A stretch of 64,000 nt of DNA from Streptococcus vicugnae (GTDB lineage Bacteria > Bacillota > Bacilli > Lactobacillales > Streptococcaceae): positions 558,001 through 622,000 of the forward strand of contig NZ_JAEMHW010000002.1 in assembly GCF_016461705.1 (NCBI RefSeq), read 5' to 3'. Below the pieces are notes generated by a model. That model saw only the letters and a list, made by a program, of their open reading frames with translations. It ran no database searches and had not been told where the DNA came from. Shown piece after piece: positions 9,380 through 16,387 of this stretch (the first letter of the stretch is position 1; each line of letters begins with the position of its first letter). A program made the translations under genes and the position numbers.

Positions 9380-10109
9380 CTACTTTTGATAATGCTTGGC
9401 TAATTTCATCATGATATGAAGAACCACATTCTGATTTTATGATTTCTTTATCAAATTGACCATCTTTTAAAACAACCACTCGGTTAGCATAAGAAGCTGA
9501 TAAAACATCATGAGTAACCATTAAGATAGTGACATTAAATACTCGATTAATTTTACTCAATAACTTCATTGTATCTTCTGATGATTTTAAATCTAATGCT
9601 CCTGTCGGCTCATCAGCAAAGACGATATCCGGATTTTTTATAACTGCTCTAATAATACTTGCTCTCTGTTTCTGTCCCCCTGACAATTGATATGGATATT
9701 TTTCTAACTGGTCATATAAGTTTAACTCCATTGCATAGTCATCAATTCTACTGTCTATTTTTGCCCTATCAACATTTTGAAGAGATAAAGCAACTGCGAT
9801 ATTTTCTCTAATAGTTAAACTATCTAATAACATGTAATCTTGAAAAACAAACCCAACATTATTTTTTCTAAATTCAGTTGCCTCATTATCATTAAGGTGA
9901 CTAATATTTTTACCACCACAAAAAATATCACCACTATCAATACTATCAATAGTTGAAGCAGCATTTAAAAATGTTGTTTTACCGCTTCCACTTCTCCCCA
10001 TAATGGCTACAAAATCACCTTTTTCAACTGCTAAATTAATATGATCTAACGCATAGCGAGATTGACCAGTATATTTTTTACAAACATTTTTTAGTTCTAA
10101 TTGTACCAT
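9372..10109 (-). CDS. ABC transporter ATP-binding protein (immunity, SalX/BceA-like)
   Basis: A 245-residue MacB/BceA-type ATPase. Walker A is MGRSGSGKTTFLN, the Q-loop FVFQDYMLL, the signature LSGGQKQRASIIRA, Walker B IVFADEPTGALD and the switch His MVTHD. It powers the permease with which it overlaps by 8 bp. A clear Shine-Dalgarno (AAAAGGAG) precedes the ATG, which lies 2 bp after the stop of the LanM/LanT remnant. No promoter is evident between the two, so transcription probably starts upstream of the remnant. Confidence 0.9.
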   Translation of the reverse strand: MVQLELKNVCKKYTGQSRYALDHINLAVEKGDFVAIMGRSGSGKTTFLNAASTIDSIDSGDIFCGGKNISHLNDNEATEFRKNNVGFVFQDYMLLDSLTIRENIAVALSLQNVDRAKIDSRIDDYAMELNLYDQLEKYPYQLSGGQKQRASIIRAVIKNPDIVFADEPTGALDLKSSEDTMKLLSKINRVFNVTILMVTHDVLSASYANRVVVLKDGQFDKEIIKSECGSSYHDEISQALSKVGE

Positions 10110-10111
10110 GT

Positions 10112-10528
10112 TTATTCACTCCTTTTTTGGTATTTATTCATGTATGAATCGTACATTTGTCTATATGACATATTTTTGTTGTACAAATTATTATGATTTC
10201 CACAATCAACAATTTTTCCTGAATCCATCATATACACAATTATGGCACACAAAAAATTATCGATACCACTCTTTTGCTTTAGATAGGAAATATATTTCTT
10301 ATATGCTTCTTCTTTATCAGAAAAATTCTTAGAAAAATAGTTTATGTCCAAAACAAGTGACTTGAGTGATAAATAAATAATAGTTTCAAATAGTTGATTC
10401 TTCAAGCCATCAACAAAAACATATTCCAAGTCAGTATTTTTCAGACTTTTAATCAAGTCACTCTCTAATATATTGTATTTCAATATTGAATTATAATACT
10501 CATAAAATGGATGAGATTCATACTCTTT
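10112..10528 (-). pseudogene. Chimeric LanM N-terminus/LanT C-terminus remnant
   Basis: The open frame begins after a stop at 10529-10531 and has no good start codon; the only candidate is a TTG at 10483 without Shine-Dalgarno. Its first ~85 residues (SHPFYEYYN, then LSLKSLVLDINYF and EEAYKKYISYL) resemble the N-terminal DUF4135 region of LanM lanthipeptide synthetases. The last ~45 residues (YMMDSGKIVDCGNHNNLY, then YRQMYDSYM) match the extreme C-terminus of peptidase-type ABC exporters such as LanT. The two are joined in frame near position 10250. This is best explained by one deletion that removed most of lanM and lanT. The ATPase, permease, kinase and regulator follow. The family matches are my recognition, not a search. 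Confidence 0.6.
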
Positions 10529-10578
10529 TTAGTTTACATTATCTAAATTACTTTTTAATGAGTAAATAGTGCAACATT

Positions 10579-10606
10579 AAAAAATCCACCCATCTGAGAT
10601 GAGTGG
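10579..10606 (-). terminator. Terminator of the VIT-family gene
   Basis: On the minus strand CCACTCATC and GATGGGTGG pair around a 3-nt loop and are followed by ATTTTTT. It lies just after the stop at 10614. Confidence 0.8.
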
Positions 10607-10613
10607 AAGCTCC

Positions 10614-11120
10614 TTATCTAGTTCCAGCGATTTGCCCCAAAATGTCACCGACATAATAAGCAAATAAAGCAGCGATTAAACCAATCAATAAGGTTCTAAA
10701 AATTTCTTTGAATTTGCTTTTCTTTGTTATCAAAGCTTTGACAAATCCAAGTAAGGTTAGCGCTAGCGATACTAAAATACAAGCCATCATAAAAGTATGG
10801 ACTTTGAAAATGCTAAAAACATTAATCAAAAGATATGACAAAAGAGGAATCAAGCCAAAAAATATGAATGAAAGGAAAGTTGCACCTGCGTTCTTAACTG
10901 CTTTTCCTTTAACAACTGATTCTTCTGTCGTTGAACTTAGATAATCTCCAACTGCCATTGAAAAACCATCAGCTAAGAGATTTGAAAAGCCAAGAATTAC
11001 AATCGGTGTGACTCCTAAATTACCACCGACCGCTCCAGCAACGACCGCAAATGTTGTAACAATACCATCCATACCGCCATAGACGATTGATTTCGCGTAA
11101 TCTCCAATTTTTTCTTTCAT
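10614..11120 (-). CDS. VIT1/CCC1-family metal transporter, compact form
   Basis: The 168-residue protein starts with the family signature SIVYGGMDGIVTTFAVVAG and continues with LADGFSMAVGDYLS, both hallmark pieces of the first two helices of VIT1/CCC1 iron-manganese transporters. About five membrane helices are visible. The cytosolic metal-binding insert between helices 2 and 3, long in plant and fungal VIT proteins, is reduced here to roughly 25 residues. The protein probably moves Fe2+ or Mn2+ out of the cytoplasm; direction and substrate are inferred. It is monocistronic with its own terminator and lies divergent from queA. Confidence 0.85.
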   Translation of the reverse strand: MKEKIGDYAKSIVYGGMDGIVTTFAVVAGAVGGNLGVTPIVILGFSNLLADGFSMAVGDYLSSTTEESVVKGKAVKNAGATFLSFIFFGLIPLLSYLLINVFSIFKVHTFMMACILVSLALTLLGFVKALITKKSKFKEIFRTLLIGLIAALFAYYVGDILGQIAGTR

Positions 11121-11278
11121 CTTTTTTCATCACTTTCCATTAACTTTTTAAGCGTTTTCTTTACCATTTTCATTATATCACCTCTTTAGAATTGTTACAA
11201 TTAAATTCAGACAAGATGACGGAAAAGATTTCTCGTGTTATAATGTAAAGTTGAGAATATATTTATTAAGGACATATT

Positions 11279-12307
11279 ATGAATACCAACGATTTTGATT
11301 TTAATTTACCAGAGGAACTAATTGCTCAAACTCCTCTTGAAAAACGAGATAGCTCAAAACTTTTGGTCATTGACCATAACACACACGAAATGGTTGATGC
11401 TCACTTTGACCACATTTTAGATGAATTGAACCCTGATGATGCACTTGTAATGAATAACACGCGTGTGCTTCCAGCTCGACTTTACGGTGAAAAACCAGAC
11501 ACACATGGTCACGTTGAACTGCTTCTTTTGAAAAATACTGAAGGCGATAAATGGGAAGTTCTTGCAAAACCTGCAAAACGCTTACGAGTCGGCGCTAAAG
11601 TGTCATTTGGTGATGGTCGATTGACAGCGACAGTTGTTGAAGAATTAGATCACGGTGGACGTATCGTCGAATTTGCGTATGATGGCATCTTCCTTGAAGT
11701 TTTGGAAAGTCTTGGCGAAATGCCATTGCCACCATACATCCACGAAAAATTGGATGATCCAGATCGTTACCAAACTGTCTACGCTAAAGAAAACGGCTCT
11801 GCTGCTGCTCCAACTGCTGGACTTCACTTCACCAAAGAATTGCTTGAAAAAATCGAAGAAAAAGGTGTAAAACTTGTCTACGTAACACTTCACGTTGGAC
11901 TTGGAACTTTCCGCCCAGTTTCTGTTGACAATGTTGAAGAACACGAAATGCACTCAGAATTCTACCGTTTGTCTGAAGAGGCCGCCCAAACCCTTCGTGA
12001 CGTTAAAACTGCTGGTGGACGAGTCGTTGCTGTCGGAACTACATCAATTCGTACCCTTGAAACAATCGGATCAAAATTCAACGGCGAAATTAAAGCAGAT
12101 AGCGGTTGGACAAATATCTTCATCAAACCAGGTTATGAGTTCAAAGTAGTTGATGCCTTTTCAACAAACTTCCACTTACCAAAATCAACACTTGTCATGC
12201 TTGTATCAGCTTTTGCAGGACGTGAATTCGTTCTAGAAGCTTACCAACATGCCATTGATGAACGTTATCGCTTCTTTAGCTTTGGCGATGCCATGTTCGT
12301 AAAATAA
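11279..12307 (+). CDS. queA: S-adenosylmethionine:tRNA ribosyltransferase-isomerase
   Basis: QueA transfers and isomerises the ribosyl part of SAM onto preQ1 at tRNA position 34, giving epoxyqueuosine. The 342-residue protein has the family's opening [20 protein letters not shown] and the conserved blocks [23 protein letters not shown] and [16 protein letters not shown] precedes the ATG, and a TATAAT with an upstream TG (about 11239) provides an extended -10 promoter. It is the only plus-strand gene between 1 and 20 kb and ends at a bidirectional terminator shared with yebC. Confidence 0.97.
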   Translation: MNTNDFDFNLPEELIAQTPLEKRDSSKLLVIDHNTHEMVDAHFDHILDELNPDDALVMNNTRVLPARLYGEKPDTHGHVELLLLKNTEGDKWEVLAKPAKRLRVGAKVSFGDGRLTATVVEELDHGGRIVEFAYDGIFLEVLESLGEMPLPPYIHEKLDDPDRYQTVYAKENGSAAAPTAGLHFTKELLEKIEEKGVKLVYVTLHVGLGTFRPVSVDNVEEHEMHSEFYRLSEEAAQTLRDVKTAGGRVVAVGTTSIRTLETIGSKFNGEIKADSGWTNIFIKPGYEFKVVDAFSTNFHLPKSTLVMLVSAFAGREFVLEAYQHAIDERYRFFSFGDAMFVK

Positions 12308-12315
12308 AAGATAAA

Positions 12316-12343
12316 AAGAACGGAAAAATTTCCGTTCCTTTTT
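12316..12343. terminator. Bidirectional terminator between queA and yebC
   Basis: GAACGGAAA and TTTCCGTTC form a perfect stem flanked by A and T runs. It serves the two convergent genes. Confidence 0.85.
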
Positions 12344-12345
12344 TA

Positions 12346-13071
12346 TTAATCAGCCATATTTGTGTAAACATCTTGAACGTCATCATCGTCTTCGAGTTTA
12401 TCAACCAACGTTTCTAAAATCTCTGTTTGTTGGTCATCAAGACTAACATAATTTTGTGGAATCATGCTAAGTTGGGCTTGAGCGAATTCAAGATTTTGTG
12501 CTTGCAAAGCTTCTTTAACAGCTGGAAATTCTTTTGGTTCGGTAAAAATTTCAAAAGCGTCATCTGATGTTTTCAAGTCTTCGGCACCAGCATCCAAAAT
12601 CAATTCAAACATAGCATCTTCATCCATATCCAAATTTTCACGGTCGATAACAATGTAACCTTTACGGTCAAACATGTAGGCAACAGAACCTGTTGAGCCC
12701 ATATTACCACCATTACGAGTGAAAATGGTATGCATGTTAGCATCTGTACGTTTTTTGTTGTCAGTTAAAGTGTGAACTAGGATAGCTACCCCACCAGGTC
12801 CATAACCTTCATAAGTGATTTCATCGTAATTTGTTGTATCACCAACATCTGTTGCTTTCTTAATCGCACGATTGATGTTATCTTTTGGCATATTAGCCGC
12901 ACGCGCTTTATCCAAAACCATACGAAGGCTAGCGTTCATTGATGGATCACCACCACCAGCTTTAGCAGCTACAAAAATTTCACGTGACAATTTATTGAAA
13001 ATTGCTCCGCGTTTAGCATCTGCTTCACCTTTTTTGTTTTTAATTTTGCTCCATTTATTATGTCCTGACAT
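12346..13071 (-). CDS. yebC: YebC/PmpR/TACO1-family protein
   Basis: The 241-residue protein has the family's N-terminus GHNKWSKIKNKKGEADAKRG and the central blocks NMPKDNINRAIKKA and YEGYGPGGVA. Family members have been described as DNA-binding regulators and, more recently, as translation factors acting on proline-rich stretches; which applies here cannot be told from sequence. The very acidic C-terminus (LEDDDDVQDVYTNMAD) is typical. A Shine-Dalgarno GGGAGGA precedes the ATG. Confidence 0.95.
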   Translation of the reverse strand: MSGHNKWSKIKNKKGEADAKRGAIFNKLSREIFVAAKAGGGDPSMNASLRMVLDKARAANMPKDNINRAIKKATDVGDTTNYDEITYEGYGPGGVAILVHTLTDNKKRTDANMHTIFTRNGGNMGSTGSVAYMFDRKGYIVIDRENLDMDEDAMFELILDAGAEDLKTSDDAFEIFTEPKEFPAVKEALQAQNLEFAQAQLSMIPQNYVSLDDQQTEILETLVDKLEDDDDVQDVYTNMAD

Positions 13072-13116
13072 GCAAAATTCCTCCCTATTCCTTGCTATTA
13101 TATCATATTTAGACGT

Positions 13117-13146
13117 AAAAAGAGGATAGACAAATGCCTATCCTCT
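13117..13146 (-). terminator. Terminator of sodA
   Basis: AGAGGATAG and CTATCCTCT form a perfect 9-bp stem with an 8-nt loop, followed on the minus strand by TTTT. Confidence 0.85.
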
Positions 13147-13174
13147 AGATTAGAGAGTGCTATGATAATAATAA

Positions 13175-13786
13175 TTAATCAGCAATTGCTGCTTGATACA
13201 ATTCAGCAACTTTCGTCCAGTTGATAATATCAAAGAATGCTTTGATGTAATTTGGACGAACGTTACGATATTTGAGATAGTAAGCATGTTCCCAAACATC
13301 AAGAGCAAGAATTGGTTTCTTACCTTCTGAAAGTGGAGTATCTTGGTTAGCAGTTGAGGTTACTTCAAGTTTGCCATCTTTGTTAACGACAAGCCAAGCC
13401 CAACCTGAACCAAAGCGAGTTGTTGCTGCTTGCGTGAAAGCTGTTTTGAAATCTTCAAATGAGCCAAATGCTTCTTCAATTGCCGCAAGAACATCTGCAG
13501 TTGGTTCTTGTTTTTCAGGAGATAGCAATTCCCAGAAAAGTGCGTGATTCAAATGTCCACCACCATTGTTAATAACCGCTTGACGGATATCAGCTGGAAT
13601 GCTATTAACATCTGACAATAATGCTTCCAAGTCTTCTCCGATTTCTGGATGTTTTTCAAGAGCAGCATTTGCATTTGCTACGTAAGTAGCGTGATGTTTG
13701 TCATGATGCAATGTCATTGTTTCTACATCAATGTATGGTTCAAGTGCATCATATGCATATGGTAATTCTGGTAAAATAATAGCCAC
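13175..13786 (-). CDS. sodA: Superoxide dismutase (Mn/Fe type)
   Basis: SodA dismutates superoxide to peroxide and oxygen in the cytoplasm. The 203-residue protein shows all four metal ligands in their usual contexts: [21 protein letters not shown], and Asp and His in [15 protein letters not shown]. The sequence GSGWAWLVV is shared by the manganese and cambialistic streptococcal enzymes. Translation starts at a GTG (13784-13786) with GAAGG upstream; no in-frame ATG lies nearby. It is monocistronic. Confidence 0.97.
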   Translation of the reverse strand: MAIILPELPYAYDALEPYIDVETMTLHHDKHHATYVANANAALEKHPEIGEDLEALLSDVNSIPADIRQAVINNGGGHLNHALFWELLSPEKQEPTADVLAAIEEAFGSFEDFKTAFTQAATTRFGSGWAWLVVNKDGKLEVTSTANQDTPLSEGKKPILALDVWEHAYYLKYRNVRPNYIKAFFDIINWTKVAELYQAAIAD

Positions 13787-13854
13787 GCTAGTTACCTTCT
13801 TTCTTTTCGTTATTTCTTATCATCATTCTATAAGAATTTAATCTAGCTAGCAAA

Positions 13855-14919
13855 TTATTTGACCGCTTTTTTTAAGTCCGCTTCATGATGCTCATGAGCA
13901 ATTTTTAAAATAGCCACATCAAACAAATAATCCTTATCATAAGTCCCAGTTTTAATAGCATAATCTGTCTCGATTAAAACAGCTAAGGCTTTCTTCAAGA
14001 AAGTCATTGATAACGTACGTGAATCACGCACAGCAAATTTGACTTGATAAGGATTAACACGTCGTCCAAGATATTCTGACAATGTTGCTACCATCTGCTG
14101 TTCATTTTTACCTTGGCTGGCTAAAATGCTGACTTGCAAGAACATGCGAAACTGCCCTAACATAATCGCAATCAACTTAATCTCATCCTCACCCTGCAAA
14201 CGCAAATCACGAATCAGCTCGCGTGCCTCATCGATTTTGCCATTCAAAACAAACTGCGTCAAATCAAAAATATTATCCTGAAGCGTTTTAGGAATGGCTT
14301 GATTAATATCATCTGCCGTGATATGACCATCTTTTTTATAAGATTTCAGAAAAGCAATGTTTTTCAGAATCTCGCTGAAATCATAATTAGATTTCAAAAG
14401 CAAAGCCTCAAAAACACCTGAATCAAAAACTAAGTTTTCCTGGTGAGCTAATTTTTGAAAATACGTTTTTAGCTCTGCTTCTTTCAATTCATTGGCTTCA
14501 AAAATCTGAGCATCACGTTTTAAAATTTTCACCAAGCGACGTTTGCCGTCTAATTTCCCTGGCGCAAAAATAATCAAGCGCGTCGTATCGAGCGGATTTT
14601 CCAAATAAGCCTCAAAACGTTTGAGGGCCTTATCATCCAAATAAGATTTCTTAGCCGTCGTGATATCGAGCAGATTATCAAAAATCACCACTTTTTGATC
14701 TGCAAAAAACGGTAAGCTTTCAAGATCCATCTCAGCATCTTGGTAATCAACCTCAGCCATATCAAAATAAGAATAAGTCAAATCATCCTTATCATAGCCC
14801 ACGCGCTCCATCATACGTTCTTTTAGCTGAGAAAATTGTCCCAAATCTTCGCCTGTCACTACCGTAATCAAACTAAGATTTTCTTTTCGTAATTTATCAA
14901 TTTCTTCGATTGCAATCAT
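13855..14919 (-). CDS. holA: DNA polymerase III delta subunit
   Basis: HolA opens the beta sliding clamp within the clamp-loader complex. The protein (354 residues from the start chosen) has the usual DNA_pol3_delta organisation: an AAA+-like N-terminal domain (VVTGEDLGQFSQLKER; the Walker A of the family is degenerate), LIIFAPGKLDGKRRLVKIL in the middle and a helical C-terminal collar. I start it at ATG 14919 (MIAIEEIDKL) and not at 14943, because the extra codons run through a TATAAT and into the upstream terminator. No Shine-Dalgarno is present; the -10 ends 6 nt before the ATG, so the mRNA may be leaderless. Confidence 0.92.
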   Translation of the reverse strand: MIAIEEIDKLRKENLSLITVVTGEDLGQFSQLKERMMERVGYDKDDLTYSYFDMAEVDYQDAEMDLESLPFFADQKVVIFDNLLDITTAKKSYLDDKALKRFEAYLENPLDTTRLIIFAPGKLDGKRRLVKILKRDAQIFEANELKEAELKTYFQKLAHQENLVFDSGVFEALLLKSNYDFSEILKNIAFLKSYKKDGHITADDINQAIPKTLQDNIFDLTQFVLNGKIDEARELIRDLRLQGEDEIKLIAIMLGQFRMFLQVSILASQGKNEQQMVATLSEYLGRRVNPYQVKFAVRDSRTLSMTFLKKALAVLIETDYAIKTGTYDKDYLFDVAILKIAHEHHEADLKKAVK

Positions 14920-14925
14920 AAAGAT

Positions 14926-14931
14926 ATTATA
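14926..14931 (-). promoter_or_regulatory. Extended -10 of holA, leaderless arrangement
   Basis: TATAAT preceded by TG and one base, ending 6 nt before the holA ATG. A transcript starting at the usual distance would begin at or within a base of the start codon. No good -35 is present. Confidence 0.6.
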
Positions 14932-14933
14932 AC

Positions 14934-14960
14934 AAAAAACCATGAGAAAAACTCATGGTT
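14934..14960 (-). terminator. Terminator of the CYTH-protein gene
   Basis: AACCATGAG and CTCATGGTT form a perfect stem around five A, followed on the minus strand by TTTTTTG. It directly abuts the holA -10. Confidence 0.9.
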
Positions 14961-14970
14961 CATGCGAAAG

Positions 14971-15702
14971 TTAACTATGGAATTTTTTATAAGCAAACTG
15001 CCTTAATGTTTCATCAAAAAGACAAATTCTACTTCTATCGCTATCCAATCCCTGCTTTTTCAAGCTATCTTGAATAATCTTACCATAGTTCTTGCTAATG
15101 CGACAATGTTCAGGTAAAGCCATTAATTCCTTTAAAGCTATAAGTTTCTCCTCACTAAAAGCTTCTAGCTCAATAAAAGCCCCAACATGACTAGGAAAAA
15201 GATCAAAACAAACACCCGTATTTTCTTTTTTGTACTCATGACGTTTCTTCTGAGAAAACATGCGACAACGTGTGAACCCCAAATCGTACAATTGATTTAT
15301 CAGATAAATACAATTTTCAGACACATCTTTTCCTTCTAGAACAATCCGAGGAAGCACTACATCCAATTCCTTTTGTAATAAACATTGAATATCAGAAAAA
15401 GCAAGATTGTCATTGGAATTACTAGAATACTCCAATTCTACATACTCTTGGTAATGATTATTCTGACGTTTGAGTTTAATGGTCAATAAGTATCTCCCAA
15501 CACTTATTATGCGATAGCGAATGACTATTCCTTTAGATTTGCTTTCAAAATTAGGTAAATCAACCGTAATATCTGTTTCAAGACATTCACCCCCAGAGAC
15601 AAAGCCTGCCTTTCTCACTTTCTCTTCGTAAATACTCAAAGCTTCTTCAGATAGCTGATATTTCAATTCTAATTCATTTTTAGCGTTACTCAAACTCTTC
15701 AC
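14971..15702 (-). CDS. CYTH-domain protein (class IV adenylate cyclase/triphosphatase fold)
   Basis: The 243-residue protein has the CYTH signature ExExK at residues 10-14 (ELELK) and further charged strands (IVIRYR, LTIKLKRQ, YVELEY, FIELEAF) that line the triphosphate tunnel. Members hydrolyse inorganic triphosphate or thiamine triphosphate, or make cAMP; the activity here is not known, and triphosphatase is the more likely in a Gram-positive. The start lies 2 bp after the HD-protein stop, so the two form an operon. A strong terminator follows. Confidence 0.8.
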   Translation of the reverse strand: MKSLSNAKNELELKYQLSEEALSIYEEKVRKAGFVSGGECLETDITVDLPNFESKSKGIVIRYRIISVGRYLLTIKLKRQNNHYQEYVELEYSSNSNDNLAFSDIQCLLQKELDVVLPRIVLEGKDVSENCIYLINQLYDLGFTRCRMFSQKKRHEYKKENTGVCFDLFPSHVGAFIELEAFSEEKLIALKELMALPEHCRISKNYGKIIQDSLKKQGLDSDRSRICLFDETLRQFAYKKFHS

Positions 15703-15704
15703 CT

Positions 15705-16283
15705 TCAGCTATATAGTCCTTTTTCAACACTTTTGTCGATTAATTCCTTTGCTAATTGCCACAAAATTTCTGAATCTTCTTTAATGAAAGCTTTCTTAGT
15801 CAAGACTCTCTCAGCCGTTAATTTATCGGGATTATAACCTTCTTCCGAAACAACCAAATGATTAATCAGCGGTACCAAAGCATCAATAATTCTAGCATAT
15901 CTTGCTTCTGGACTATTTCCTTTTTCAAATTCAAACCACAATTCTGTAAATTTCTCGCCTTGAATGATTGGTAAGATTGCTAAACTTTTCTGTAACGATA
16001 AGTATTCCTTATCATGTGAGACGGCTTTGCCTGTGGTGTCATACACCCAAGTATCACCTGCGTAAATTTCTCCCAAATCATGGAGTAAAAGCATTAAAGT
16101 CACTTTTCCTATGTCCAATTTTTCAGGAAAATAATCTTGAAAAAGGTTTGCTACTAATGCAACCTGCCAAGAATGTTCCGCACTATTTTCAAATCGCCCA
16201 TCCAATGTCCTATTAAAACGTGTCACAGTTTTTAACTTCTCGATTTCTTTAACAAAATCAACTTTGCTCTCTATTGCTTCCAT
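15705..16283 (-). CDS. HD-domain phosphohydrolase (YfbR/HDDC2-like)
   Basis: The 192-residue protein carries the HD-domain metal ligands in order: His in SAEHSWQVAL, the HD pair in LLLHDLGEI and a later Asp in RIIDALVPLI. This arrangement is that of the YfbR/HDDC2 group, whose characterised members are 5'-deoxynucleotidases. It would act on a nucleotide in the cytoplasm; the substrate is inferred. It lies 2 bp upstream of the CYTH gene, suggesting a joint role in nucleotide or phosphate-ester clean-up. Confidence 0.82.
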   Translation of the reverse strand: MEAIESKVDFVKEIEKLKTVTRFNRTLDGRFENSAEHSWQVALVANLFQDYFPEKLDIGKVTLMLLLHDLGEIYAGDTWVYDTTGKAVSHDKEYLSLQKSLAILPIIQGEKFTELWFEFEKGNSPEARYARIIDALVPLINHLVVSEEGYNPDKLTAERVLTKKAFIKEDSEILWQLAKELIDKSVEKGLYS

Positions 16284-16340
16284 TCTCGCCCTCCTTTTTA
16301 TAACATAGTATATGCTTATGCTAATCTAATTGCAAAGCAA

Positions 16341-16368
16341 AACAGCAGTCACTCGACTACTGTTTTTA
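16341..16368 (-). terminator. Terminator of comEC
   Basis: AACAG(T/C)AGTC and GACT(G/A)CTGTT pair with one mismatch around a 4-nt loop and are followed by T-rich sequence on the minus strand. Confidence 0.7.
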
Positions 16369-16387
16369 TTTTGCTTTTGATTTAAAT

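Noticed and set aside
11186..11202. PerR box before the VIT-family gene
   Set aside because: TTAGAATTGTTACAA has three mismatches between its halves.
11645..11953. Several open frames on both strands inside queA
   Set aside because: They are other-frame reads of queA without ribosome sites.
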